Shown: one piece after another, positions 53,911 through 63,689 of the stretch | Layout of the letters: each line of letters begins with the position of its first letter | Numbering within the stretch: position 1 is the first letter of the stretch | DNA from: Paenibacillus taiwanensis DSM 18679 | GTDB lineage: Bacteria > Bacillota > Bacilli > Paenibacillales > Paenibacillaceae | NCBI RefSeq assembly: GCF_000425125.1 | Contig: NZ_KE384307.1 | Coordinates: 124,001 to 188,000, forward strand | Direction of reading: 5' to 3' | DNA: 64,000 nucleotides | Position numbers and translations under genes: made by a program | Notes under the pieces: model-generated | What the model was told of the DNA's origin: nothing | Seen by the model: only the letters and a program-made list of their open reading frames with translations | The model's database searches: none

Positions 53911-54013
53911 AATGTGTAATATAATATACAAGATGAAATTTGATGTATTTAAGATGGATGAGTTAATCGTTATACACTCTATTTTATGAAAAAAAGCGGA
54001 GAGGGGCAATCAA

Positions 54014-55072
54014 ATGTTAAACGGAACGATGATCGCATTAGTGAAAGATGAGCGCAAGCCCGGTGCCGTGTTAAAAGAAGTACCCATTCCGACTTGCGGA
54101 CCTCATGATGTGCTTGTGCGTGTGAAGACTTCGTCTATATGTGGTACGGACGTTCATATATACAAATGGGACGAATGGGCTTCAAAGACGGTTGTGACAC
54201 CTAACGTATTTGGACACGAATTTGCAGGTATTGTGGAAGCAATCGGGGATGAAGTAACGAATGTGAAAATAGGTGACTATGTATCGGGCGAAGGACATGT
54301 TGTATGTGGCCAATGTAAGCCTTGTCGTACAGGAAATGCTCATGTATGCAAAAACACGAAAAGCTTCGGCATTACAATTCCAGGCTGCTTTGCGGAATAT
54401 GCCATTGTGCGGGCGAGCAATGTGATCCATAACGATCCTAATTTACCGTTAGAGATTGCCTGCCTTCAAGATCCGCTTGGCAACGCCGTACAAACGGTAC
54501 TTAGCGGTGATATTGTAGGAAAAAGCGTCGCCGTAGTTGGCGTCGGGCCGATCGGACTGATGGCCATTGCAGTAGCAAAAGCTTGCGGCAGCGGTACGAT
54601 ATTTGCGGTCGATATTAATCCTTATCGTCTTGCGATGGCCAAAACGATGGGGGCTGACGTTGTCATCAACAGCCGCGAACAGTCACTTGTAGATGTTATT
54701 ATGGAGGAGACTGATGGTGAAGGTGTAGAAGTCGTCCTAGAGATGTCTGGACATCCTGATGCGATTAGGGATTCCTTGAAAGCGGCTTCACAAGCGGCAC
54801 GTGTCTCCTTGTTAGGTATTCCTACAAAGGAAGTGCCGTTTGATTTGGCACAGGACATCATTTTTAAAGGGCTGCACATTCACGGCATTACAGGGCGTCG
54901 GATGTATGATACGTGGTACCAGCTTAAAGGGTTGCTGGAGCGCGGCCGCATTGATTTGTCGCCGCTGGTGACGCATCATTTTACATTGGATCAGTACGAA
55001 GAGGCATTTGCTTTAATGGCTTCTGGTAATTGCGGTAAAATTGTGTTCTGGCATGACCGGACATCATCTTGA
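54014..55072 (+). CDS. tdh: L-threonine 3-dehydrogenase
   Basis: A 352-residue zinc-dependent medium-chain dehydrogenase that oxidises threonine to 2-amino-3-ketobutyrate with NAD. The catalytic zinc ligands are in SSICGTDVH and FGHEFAG; the structural zinc lobe is CGQCKPCRTGNAHVC. The NAD motif is VVGVGPIGLMAIA. GGAGAGGGGC precedes the ATG. The gene pairs with kbl downstream, which converts the product to glycine and acetyl-CoA, although 375 bases separate the two. The divergent XRE-cupin regulator probably controls it. Confidence 0.95.
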   Translation: MLNGTMIALVKDERKPGAVLKEVPIPTCGPHDVLVRVKTSSICGTDVHIYKWDEWASKTVVTPNVFGHEFAGIVEAIGDEVTNVKIGDYVSGEGHVVCGQCKPCRTGNAHVCKNTKSFGITIPGCFAEYAIVRASNVIHNDPNLPLEIACLQDPLGNAVQTVLSGDIVGKSVAVVGVGPIGLMAIAVAKACGSGTIFAVDINPYRLAMAKTMGADVVINSREQSLVDVIMEETDGEGVEVVLEMSGHPDAIRDSLKAASQAARVSLLGIPTKEVPFDLAQDIIFKGLHIHGITGRRMYDTWYQLKGLLERGRIDLSPLVTHHFTLDQYEEAFALMASGNCGKIVFWHDRTSS

Positions 55073-55447
55073 GTTTATGCAAGCAGCCACATCAATTGTA
55101 TAGTTGTAAGTTAGACGGTGCGACTGTTAGACGGCGAATGTGTTATCAAGCGTACAGATTGTTCGGATGGCAGTGAAAGGAAACATACACTGCAACGACG
55201 GTGCTGTAATTGCTTTGAGATGAGGGCAGCTAGTTTTGCTAATCTTTTGTCATATTGTGCAAAAGGTTCTGTTGTACACATGTGGAATGAGTTATAGATG
55301 CGCAGCTATAGGTGCATTTATAGGCTATGAAATTAAGGTGTTCATCCTGAAGTGTTTGATGTGTTGATGTGGAAAAGCACGATTGGTTGGTGCAGCCGGC
55401 AGATGGTCGGGAGTTGAGTACGATAAATGAGCAGGGAGGTTATAAGT
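55073..55447 (+). other. noncoding gap between tdh and kbl
   Basis: 375 bases without a gene on either strand. There is no clear terminator. A near-repeat (GTTAGACGGTGCGA around 55110 and GTTAGACGGCGAAT around 55128) is visible, and TTGTACACATGTGG near 55273 loosely resembles the TGTGCACAAATGTG stretch upstream of tdh. Either kbl has its own promoter here or the operon has a long spacer. Confidence 0.4.
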
Positions 55448-56626
<1,179 letters not shown>

Positions 56627-56631
56627 GTAAG

Positions 56632-56685
56632 AGGTAAGGCAGGTAAGGCAGGTAAGGCAGGTAAGGCAGGTAAGGCAGGTAAGGC
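56632..56685 (+). repeat. six tandem copies of a 9-bp unit
   Basis: AGGTAAGGC is repeated six times without variation, directly after the kbl stop. The last copy supplies the first GGC of the terminator stem. Confidence 0.95.
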
Positions 56686-56723
56686 TACCATAGTGCCGCA
56701 GGGCATTGTGGTAGCCTTTTTTT
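56683..56723 (+). terminator. Rho-independent terminator after kbl
   Basis: GGCTACCA pairs with TGGTAGCC, with an inner TGCC/GGCA stem, followed by eight T residues. Confidence 0.88.
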
Positions 56724-56760
56724 GAGGCTCGTTTATAAGAAGCATCCGACTCGCTTGCTA

Positions 56761-57660
56761 CTACTGCGAAGCCAACTCCTTGACCAGCCTCGGATACCAC
56801 TCCGCAACATCATCGAACACAAACCCGTGTTGCACGGCTTTACTTGTGTCCATCCGCCAACTGGCCGTGATTCCGAATGGGGACGCAGAGCCGTCCGCCT
56901 GCTTCAGAATGTCGCCTGCTGCCGCAGGCTTCTCAATGAGCGCTTTTGTGCCCACCTCGGCTTCAATCAGCTTCATAATTTGACCGATGGACAACTCCCC
57001 ATCGGAGCGTGCGTTCACAGGTCCTTCGAAATGCTGATTTTTCAACCAGAATAAGAAGCGAGCCGCTTCGTCAGAAGTAATAAAGCCCATGACCGCATCC
57101 AGATTCGGAATCCCTATAGGCAGTCCTTGCTGCACACGCTCGATGTGAAACAACAGCCGCTTCGTGTAATCGTCAGTGCCAAGCACAATAGGAAAACGAA
57201 CGGCACAGACTGGAAACGGAGCCTGTTGGAACAGCACCGCCTCGGCTAACTTTTTCCCTTCTGCATAGGATGGCTCAGCAGGAAGTTTTACTGGAACAGG
57301 ATACGTATAAGGATTAAAATCCTCTTCCGGATGCAGTAGATCTCCGAATTCATATACGGCCATAGTCGATGTGAAGATGTATCGCTTCACTTTGCCAGCA
57401 AAGATCTCACAAGCAGAAAGCGCATCCTGAGGATAAAAACAGATGTTATCGTACACGACATCCCACTCGCTCTCACCAACAGCAGCTGCCAACGCCCTGC
57501 GATCTGTACGATCGAGTTGAAGACGTTTCACTTGATCGCCAAATGAATCCGCAGTTTGCCCACGAGTTACTAACGTAACGTCCGCTCCATCTTCAAGCAG
57601 CAATTGGACGAGCTTCTTGCCGAAGAAGCGTGTTCCACCCAATACTAGTACTTTATTCAT
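56761..57660 (-). CDS. NAD-dependent epimerase/dehydratase-like protein (extended SDR)
   Basis: A 299-residue protein with the NAD motif LVLGGTRFFGKKL and an active-site Tyr in PSYAEGKKLAE (YxxxK), with the Ser/Thr in FTSTMAVYEF. The group includes epimerases and reductases of nucleotide sugars and atypical reductases; the substrate cannot be named. GGAGGAGATTGATC precedes the ATG at 57660. It is a single gene convergent with kbl; the terminator at 56683 lies between them. Confidence 0.85.
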   Translation of the reverse strand: MNKVLVLGGTRFFGKKLVQLLLEDGADVTLVTRGQTADSFGDQVKRLQLDRTDRRALAAAVGESEWDVVYDNICFYPQDALSACEIFAGKVKRYIFTSTMAVYEFGDLLHPEEDFNPYTYPVPVKLPAEPSYAEGKKLAEAVLFQQAPFPVCAVRFPIVLGTDDYTKRLLFHIERVQQGLPIGIPNLDAVMGFITSDEAARFLFWLKNQHFEGPVNARSDGELSIGQIMKLIEAEVGTKALIEKPAAAGDILKQADGSASPFGITASWRMDTSKAVQHGFVFDDVAEWYPRLVKELASQ

Positions 57661-57911
57661 GATCAATCTCCTCCTGCGCAATTTATCATGCTAATCACGA
57701 CTTGATGATGTACCCCTATGATTGTTTATTCGGTGCATGTCAAGCTATTCCTGTCTGGGGGGAGTGGAGTGATGAGGTGTGTCAGACACGTTATAGGGGG
57801 AACCTCTGCTTATGCCGAGCGAAGGATACATGAATAATATTGTGCAAAAAATAACTTTATTTGCCCCAAATTATAAAGTCTATAAGTTTTAAATTTTATC
57901 CAAAAAACGGG

Positions 57912-57941
57912 TTGACGGCGTAAACTTTCGCATAATATAAT
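57912..57941 (+). promoter_or_regulatory. sigma-A-type promoter far upstream of the oxidoreductase-ABC operon
   Basis: TTGACG and TATAAT are separated by 18 bases. Transcription would start near 57948 and give a leader of about 430 bases before the gene at 58380. Another -10-like TATAAT lies at 58193-58198. The gap 57661-58379 has no gene. Confidence 0.5.
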
Positions 57942-58290
57942 GACGACAAGCACCGAAAGAAACTTTTACCAAATTATTATTGCACTTTTTCACAACCCAA
58001 ACTTCAAGATTATACCCAAACTCAACTTAGAATTTGCCCATCCTTCCACAGCAACATCATGTGTATCAAGCGCCTGCAAAATCTCGATTAGCGAATGAGT
58101 CTGAACAAACAGCAGCGCACCCCAGCATAAACAAGTCTATTTTTTAAATATTTACACAAAACACCGGTGATCGCTCCATTACAAGGCGCTTCTATAATTT
58201 GAGGACATGTGCAGCCGCACAGCGTCGCCCGATCTAGTGTTGTGTACAAAGACTATGAGTTCTAAGGGGTCGCATTTCGCTGTTATTGCT

Positions 58291-58304
58291 TGTAAGCGCT
58301 TTAT
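58291..58304 (+). promoter_or_regulatory. cre site (CcpA operator) upstream of the oxidoreductase-ABC operon
   Basis: TGTAAGCGCTTTAT fits the catabolite-responsive element consensus TGWAARCGYTWWCW at all but the next-to-last position. It lies about 76 bases before the first gene and downstream of both candidate promoters, so CcpA would act as a roadblock under good carbon supply. Confidence 0.65.
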
Positions 58305-58379
58305 ATTCAAGGCTTTGCTTTGCTGCTTTAATTCGTTTACTAGGGAAAGAGACAGAGAGTTTGAGAGGAGAATGAGGAA

Positions 58380-59555
58380 ATGACAGCAGGCAAACAGGTC
58401 CGAATAGGTGTAATTGGCGCAAGAGGCAGAGGTACAATCGCAAAATATTGGCATCAGCCGGAAGGGCGCTCTATCGTGGTAGGGGCTGCTGATCTTTACC
58501 CAGAACGATTGTTGGAGTTTAAGGAAGATATTAACCCGGATGCGTTCGTCACGACGGATTATCGTGAGTTGATCGCACGCGACGATATCGATGCTATCGC
58601 GGTCACGTCACCAGACTTTTGCCATGAAGAGCATGCAATAGCAGCGCTTAAAGCTGGCAAGCATGTTTTTTGTGAGAAACCGTTGGCAATTACGGTTGCT
58701 GGCTGCGATAACATTTTGAAGGCGTGGAAAGAATCTGGCAAGCATTTGATGGTGGGCTTTAATATGCGTTACATGAACATGTACCGCACGATGAAAGAGA
58801 TTGTGGACTCAGGAGCTATCGGCGAAATTAAAGCGGTATGGGTGCGGCACTTTGTTGGTTGGGGAGGCTACTTCTATTTCCATGACTGGCATGCCAATTC
58901 GAAGAATAGCACTGGACTGTTGCTGCAAAAGGGCTCTCACGATATCGATATCATTCATTGGATTACAGGGCGTTATGCCACAAAGGTCAGTGCATTTGGC
59001 GGCCTTGATTTCTATGGCGGCGACAAGCCGAATGATTTGACTTGTCCGAAGTGTGAGGAGCGCGATACGTGTACAGAAGTCAGTCCTGGGCGCTTGATCG
59101 AATGTGCTTTCCGTCAAGAGGTGAATGTAGAGGACAACAACATGGTCATTATGGAGCTGGAAGGCGGGATCAAGGCATCGTACTTGCAATGTCATTTTAC
59201 GCCGGATTATCAGCGCAACTATACGTTTATCGGGACAGAAGGACGTTTGGAAAATAATGAACTGGAAAACAAAGTGTACGTTTACACAAGGCGCTCAAAT
59301 ACAGAACGTGAGCTAGCTGACCGTGTATACGAGGTGAAGGAAGCGAAGGGAACGCATGGTGGTGCCGATCCGATCATTTGTAAGGACTTTGTGGACATGA
59401 TTCTGGATGGCAAGGAGCCTGTAGCTACTCCGCTTGCAGGGCGAATGAGCGTCGCGGTAGGCTGTGCAGCCACTGAATCGATCCGTAAAGGCGGGGGCGT
59501 AGTGACGGTATCATCCATACCGAATTTGGCTGCCTCAGCAATGAGGAATGGATAA
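58380..59555 (+). CDS. Gfo/Idh/MocA-family oxidoreductase
   Basis: A 391-residue dehydrogenase-like protein. The N-terminal Rossmann domain has VRIGVIGARGRG and the family signature CEKPLAIT near residue 100. The C-terminal domain carries GSHDIDIIHWITG. A cysteine-rich insertion (CPKCEERDTC...ECAF, about residues 222-243) could bind a metal. Such enzymes oxidise or reduce sugars or inositols. GAGAGGAGAATGAGGAA precedes the ATG. It begins an operon with the ABC sugar importer genes, so it probably acts on the imported sugar. Confidence 0.88.
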   Translation: MTAGKQVRIGVIGARGRGTIAKYWHQPEGRSIVVGAADLYPERLLEFKEDINPDAFVTTDYRELIARDDIDAIAVTSPDFCHEEHAIAALKAGKHVFCEKPLAITVAGCDNILKAWKESGKHLMVGFNMRYMNMYRTMKEIVDSGAIGEIKAVWVRHFVGWGGYFYFHDWHANSKNSTGLLLQKGSHDIDIIHWITGRYATKVSAFGGLDFYGGDKPNDLTCPKCEERDTCTEVSPGRLIECAFRQEVNVEDNNMVIMELEGGIKASYLQCHFTPDYQRNYTFIGTEGRLENNELENKVYVYTRRSNTERELADRVYEVKEAKGTHGGADPIICKDFVDMILDGKEPVATPLAGRMSVAVGCAATESIRKGGGVVTVSSIPNLAASAMRNG

Positions 59556-59603
59556 TCGTCTAATTACTCCACACCCACGTCCCCATCAGAGGAGGAAGAA
59601 GCA

Positions 59604-60569
59604 ATGAAGTCATCGGATGCTGCATTGGAGACACCCGCTCGATTACTGACAAAGCGCAGCAGGTCGGAGCTGATCCGGCGTGCATTCACGAAGAACTGGC
59701 AGCTTTACCTGCTTATTGCTCCTGTCGTTGTGTATTACATCGTGTTTCATTATTTGCCGATGTATGGTATCCAGATTGCATTTAAAGACTTTATCGCTAA
59801 TAAAGGGATCTGGGATAGCCCGTGGGTCGGCTTTAAACATTTTGAACGGTTTTTTAACAGCTTTTATTTCGAGCGGCTTTTAAGCAACACCATTCTGATC
59901 AGTCTATATACACTAGCCTTAAGTTTTCCGATTCCGATCATACTAGCACTTATGCTTCATGAGGTAAAGTCAGAAGGTTTTAAAAAGGTTGTACAGACGA
60001 TTACTTATGCACCTCATTTTTTATCGGTGGTCGTTATTGTAGGGATGCTGTTTATTTTTTTAAACCCGAGCACAGGCATCATTAACCATATGATTGTAGC
60101 TTTTGGCGGTGAGCCGATCACCTTTATGACCTCGCCCGCATGGTTTAAGACGCTTTATGTGTTGTCAGATGTGTGGCAGACGATGGGATGGAGCTCAATC
60201 ATTTACTTGGCAGCGCTATCAGGGGTGGATCAACAACTGCATGAGGCTGCGACAATTGACGGGGCCAGTAAGTTGCAGCGTATTTGGCATATTAATTTAC
60301 CTACGATTGCGCCAACGATCGTTATTCTGCTCATTTTAAATTTGGGGAGTGTGATGTCGGTTGGCTTTGAAAAAGTGTTTCTGATGCAAAATTCCTTAAA
60401 TATGAGCAGCTCAGACATTATTTCTACTTATGTATACCGCACGGGTATTTTGGATGCGCAATACAGCTTTTCGGCAGCAGTCGGGCTGTTTAACGCTGTA
60501 GTTAACTTTGCACTTTTAATTGTTGTCAATTACGTTGCACGACGTGTAAATGAGACCAGCTTATGGTAG
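59604..60569 (+). CDS. ABC carbohydrate importer permease (LplB-like)
   Basis: A 321-residue permease with six predicted membrane spans. The N-terminal segment PVVVYYIVFHYLPMYGIQIAFKDF is typical of LplB-type permeases of Paenibacillus. The EAA loop reads HEAATIDGASKLQRIWHINLP. GAGGAGGAAGAAGC precedes the ATG. The YtcP-type partner follows 12 bases after the stop. No ATPase gene is in the operon, so a shared ATPase elsewhere must power it. Confidence 0.9.
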   Translation: MKSSDAALETPARLLTKRSRSELIRRAFTKNWQLYLLIAPVVVYYIVFHYLPMYGIQIAFKDFIANKGIWDSPWVGFKHFERFFNSFYFERLLSNTILISLYTLALSFPIPIILALMLHEVKSEGFKKVVQTITYAPHFLSVVVIVGMLFIFLNPSTGIINHMIVAFGGEPITFMTSPAWFKTLYVLSDVWQTMGWSSIIYLAALSGVDQQLHEAATIDGASKLQRIWHINLPTIAPTIVILLILNLGSVMSVGFEKVFLMQNSLNMSSSDIISTYVYRTGILDAQYSFSAAVGLFNAVVNFALLIVVNYVARRVNETSLW

Positions 60570-60581
60570 GAGGAACAGCAC

Positions 60582-61466
60582 ATGATAGATCGTTCGTTTG
60601 GCGACCGCGTATTTAACATCATCAACTATATATTGCTGACGATTTTGACCGTCATCGTTCTGTATCCGCTCCTGTTCGTATTAAGCGCTTCAATTAGTAA
60701 TCCTGAGCATGTGCTTCGTGGCGACGTATGGCTGCTCCCCAAAGGATTTAATGTGGATGCCTACACCAAAATATTTCAAAATAAAGACATTTTGCTCGGT
60801 TACGGCAATACGATCTTGTACACGCTGATCGGGACGGCCATTAATCTAGCTATGACCGTGTGTGCCGCATACCCTCTATCTCGCAAAGATTTTGCAGGGC
60901 GAGGCATCATCACAGGTATGATTGTGTTTACGATGTTTTTTGGCGGGGGGCTCATTCCAACCTATTTGCTAATCAAAAATTTAAACATGCTGGATTCGTT
61001 ATGGGTCATGGTCATTCCAAATGCAGTATCCGTCTGGAACATCATCATTATGCGTACGTTCTTTCAACAATCAATACCAGGTGAGTTGCAGGAGTCAGCG
61101 ATGATAGATGGCTGCAATCATTTTCAGACGTTATTTCGTATCGTTCTGCCGTTATCGATGCCGATTATTGCGGTCATGGTGCTGTTTTATGCGGTTGGCC
61201 ATTGGAACTCGTACTTTAATGCCTTAATTTATTTGACGAGCAAGGACAAATTCCCGTTGCAGCTTATTTTACGTGAAATATTAATTCAGAGCGATTCTGG
61301 TGAGTTTATTAAGCTGACTTCTGAATCAGCCGTACGGATGAAGATGAGTGTAGAGGGATTAAAATATGCGGTGCTGGTAGTGGCGAATTTGCCGATGCTG
61401 ATGTTGTATCCGTTTTTGCAGCGCTATTTTGTCAAAGGAATTATGATTGGAGCGTTAAAGGGGTAA
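60582..61466 (+). CDS. ABC carbohydrate importer permease (YtcP/LplC-like)
   Basis: A 294-residue permease with six membrane spans. Family segments are YPLLFVLSASISNPEHVLRGDVWLLPKGF, GGGLIPTYLLI and the EAA loop QESAMIDGCNHFQTLFRIVLPLS; the C-terminal YFVKGIMIGALKG is a hallmark of the YtcP type. GGAGGAACAGCAC precedes the ATG. It forms a heterodimer with the LplB-like permease; the solute-binding lipoprotein gene follows. Confidence 0.91.
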   Translation: MIDRSFGDRVFNIINYILLTILTVIVLYPLLFVLSASISNPEHVLRGDVWLLPKGFNVDAYTKIFQNKDILLGYGNTILYTLIGTAINLAMTVCAAYPLSRKDFAGRGIITGMIVFTMFFGGGLIPTYLLIKNLNMLDSLWVMVIPNAVSVWNIIIMRTFFQQSIPGELQESAMIDGCNHFQTLFRIVLPLSMPIIAVMVLFYAVGHWNSYFNALIYLTSKDKFPLQLILREILIQSDSGEFIKLTSESAVRMKMSVEGLKYAVLVVANLPMLMLYPFLQRYFVKGIMIGALKG

Positions 61467-61549
61467 GCACATCCCCATAAGGAAGTGATCAAGCCAGAGT
61501 GTGACGGCTTTGGACGTGCAAGGAGCTGCAGATAACGAAGGGGGAATAA

Positions 61550-63184
61550 ATGATGCGCTTAACAAAAAGGTATACAGTTGCGCTTAGTGTGCTGCTCAGC
61601 TTTTCTGTGCTTGTTGCAGCTTGTGGAGGCGGCGGAGGGGGAGGAGCCGCTGATCCGAACAAAGCTGATGAACGGCTTGCGCTTATGAACAAAGAGGGAA
61701 TGCCGATCGCAAAAGAGACTCTGAACATGACGGCGTTTGCAGGCAAATTGTATGCCTCTGCCGATTGGAGCAAGCTTATGTTGTGGCAGGAATACGAGAA
61801 GATGTCGAACATTCATATGGAATGGGAAACCGTTCAGTTTGATAGCTTAAAGGAGAAACGAAACATTAAGCTGGCAGGCGGTGATTATCCAGAGTTGTTT
61901 TTTGCTGCTGCATTGCCGAAAACAGACTTGATCAAGTATGGAAGTCAGGGCACCTTTTTAAAATTAAATGACTTGATTGATAAATACGCCCCCAACTTCA
62001 AACAGATTATGGAGCAATATCCGGTCGTGAAGAAGGGAATGACGATGCCAGATGGCAGCATTTATGGCTTGCCTACTGTGTTTGATCCTGCATTCAAATC
62101 TCTGTTCTATAGTACGCCTTGGATGAAGCAGGAGTGGTTGGACAACGTTGGTTTGAAAGCGCCTACAAATTTGGATGAGCTGTATGCGGTCTTAAAAGCA
62201 TTTAAAGAAAAGGACCCCAACAAAAATGGGAAGCAGGATGAAATTCCGTGGGGCTCCGAAGGTGTCTGGATTATGATGGACTTCCTTCGAGGGGCATTCG
62301 GATTAAACCAGCATGGGATTGCCAACAAAAACGTTGATTTGGACCCGTCAACAGGCAAGCTGCGCTTTGTTCCCACTACTGAGGCGTACAAGGACATGAT
62401 GCAGTATATCGCGAAGCTGTATAAGGAGGGTTTGCTGGATAAAGAAACGTTTACGATGAAAGATACCGACATTACATCTAAAGCGAGCGCAGGCCTGTAC
62501 GGATTTCTGGATGGGGTCGATCCGAAAGCGATCTACAATCAGGACGGTTATGTAGGCATGCCGGTATTAACAGGGCCTAAGGGAGACCGAAGGCTGACAA
62601 ACATGGGCTCACCGCTCGGCAATTTGGGGATGTTTGTGCTGACGGACAAGGCCAAAAATCCTGAAGCTGCGATACGTTGGATCGATCATTTTTATGGGGA
62701 TGAAGGAGCCAAAATGTTTTTTATGGGCTTTGAAGGGGTCACATACAAAGTAGATGCGAACGGAGAGTATGCGTATTTGGACGTCATTCAAAAAAATCCG
62801 GACGGCCTGAATCTCGATCAAGCGGTCAGTCAATATTTAACGTGGCCTGGAGGTTATTATCCTGGTATCGTGAAGCAGAAGTTCTTTAAGGGTGCAGAAG
62901 GGTTGCCTTCCTCTATGAAAAATGCAGAAGCTGCGGAGCCTTATGCGATCAAAATGGAAGAGGTATGGCCAAGCTTTAACTTTACACCAGAGGAACAAGA
63001 AGAACTGACAACGATTCAAACCGATATTCAAACGTATATCGATGAGATGCGTGACAAGTTTGCTTCTGGCGCGGCTAGTTTTGATCAATGGGAGTCCTAC
63101 GTGAAGCAAATTGAGCAGATGAACATCAAACGATATTTGGAATTGTATCAAGCTGCATATGACCGTTATAAGGATGGAAAATAG
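61550..63184 (+). CDS. extracellular solute-binding lipoprotein
   Basis: A 544-residue lipoprotein of the large sugar-binding type (LipO/YtcQ-like). The signal peptide ends in VLVAAC with Cys as lipidation site, followed by a glycine run (CGGGGGGG). The body has the fold of type 1 binding proteins with long helices; aromatic residues typical for sugar binding are seen (WMKQEWLDNVG, FYGDEGAKMFFMGFEG). GGGGGAATAA precedes the ATG. It is the last gene of the importer operon; the ligand is likely an oligosaccharide or a sugar acid. Confidence 0.9.
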   Translation: MMRLTKRYTVALSVLLSFSVLVAACGGGGGGGAADPNKADERLALMNKEGMPIAKETLNMTAFAGKLYASADWSKLMLWQEYEKMSNIHMEWETVQFDSLKEKRNIKLAGGDYPELFFAAALPKTDLIKYGSQGTFLKLNDLIDKYAPNFKQIMEQYPVVKKGMTMPDGSIYGLPTVFDPAFKSLFYSTPWMKQEWLDNVGLKAPTNLDELYAVLKAFKEKDPNKNGKQDEIPWGSEGVWIMMDFLRGAFGLNQHGIANKNVDLDPSTGKLRFVPTTEAYKDMMQYIAKLYKEGLLDKETFTMKDTDITSKASAGLYGFLDGVDPKAIYNQDGYVGMPVLTGPKGDRRLTNMGSPLGNLGMFVLTDKAKNPEAAIRWIDHFYGDEGAKMFFMGFEGVTYKVDANGEYAYLDVIQKNPDGLNLDQAVSQYLTWPGGYYPGIVKQKFFKGAEGLPSSMKNAEAAEPYAIKMEEVWPSFNFTPEEQEELTTIQTDIQTYIDEMRDKFASGAASFDQWESYVKQIEQMNIKRYLELYQAAYDRYKDGK

Positions 63185-63208
63185 GACATTACTTGTGAGC
63201 CTTAAGGA

Positions 63209-63244
63209 AACACAAAGGGTACCCCTAGGGGTACCCTTTGTGTT
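63209..63244. terminator. perfect 36-bp palindrome, probable bidirectional terminator
   Basis: The 18-base arm AACACAAAGGGTACCCCT is followed at once by its exact complement, so the whole 36 bases are a perfect palindrome. In RNA it would fold into a hairpin with a CTAG loop at the centre. It lies between the importer operon and a convergent gene and overlaps that gene's stop by two bases. Confidence 0.65.
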
Positions 63245-63647
63245 AGTATCGCCGATTGACATCGTCTGGCCCAGGCGGGTCAGGCAGCATCTCCTCGATG
63301 CGGCGCAGCGTGCGAAATTGCTTCTTGCGAGCCAACACATTCGACACATATGCGCTGAGCGCACTAAACGGAATTATACACAACGCCGGCACCAGCGCAG
63401 CAGATGTGGATTGCTGCGACATTTGCAGTGCAAAGGCAAAGCCAAACACAACTAGCGGGGCATAATCGGTATACTTGACGAGCCAATGACGTTTACCGAA
63501 GCTGTTCTCCGCTAAGCCGAAGCAAATTAGTCCAGCAAATGCGAGCAGGCCCGCCACCAGCAGACTGTCTGTCCACTTATAAATCTTGGTCAGCATAGCC
63601 AGCACAATAAACACGTAACCGACAGCACCAATCGGTCTAAATAACAT
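63243..63647 (-). CDS. membrane protein of unknown function
   Basis: A 134-residue protein with four hydrophobic segments (about residues 6-22, 28-46, 62-76 and 83-101) and a charged tail (RKKQFRTLRRIEEMLPDPPGPDD). No family was recognised. GGAGAGA lies eight bases upstream of the ATG. The stop falls in the end of the 36-bp palindrome. It is downstream of the glycosyltransferase gene on the same strand with a 42-base gap, so the two are likely co-transcribed. Confidence 0.7.
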   Translation of the reverse strand: MLFRPIGAVGYVFIVLAMLTKIYKWTDSLLVAGLLAFAGLICFGLAENSFGKRHWLVKYTDYAPLVVFGFAFALQMSQQSTSAALVPALCIIPFSALSAYVSNVLARKKQFRTLRRIEEMLPDPPGPDDVNRRY

Positions 63648-63689
63648 AGGAAATATCTCTCCTTTATGATAAATATAAGGCCGTTATGG

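Noticed and set aside
56632..56685. CRISPR array
   Set aside because: The repeats are only 9 bp and directly adjacent with no spacers, and no cas genes are present.
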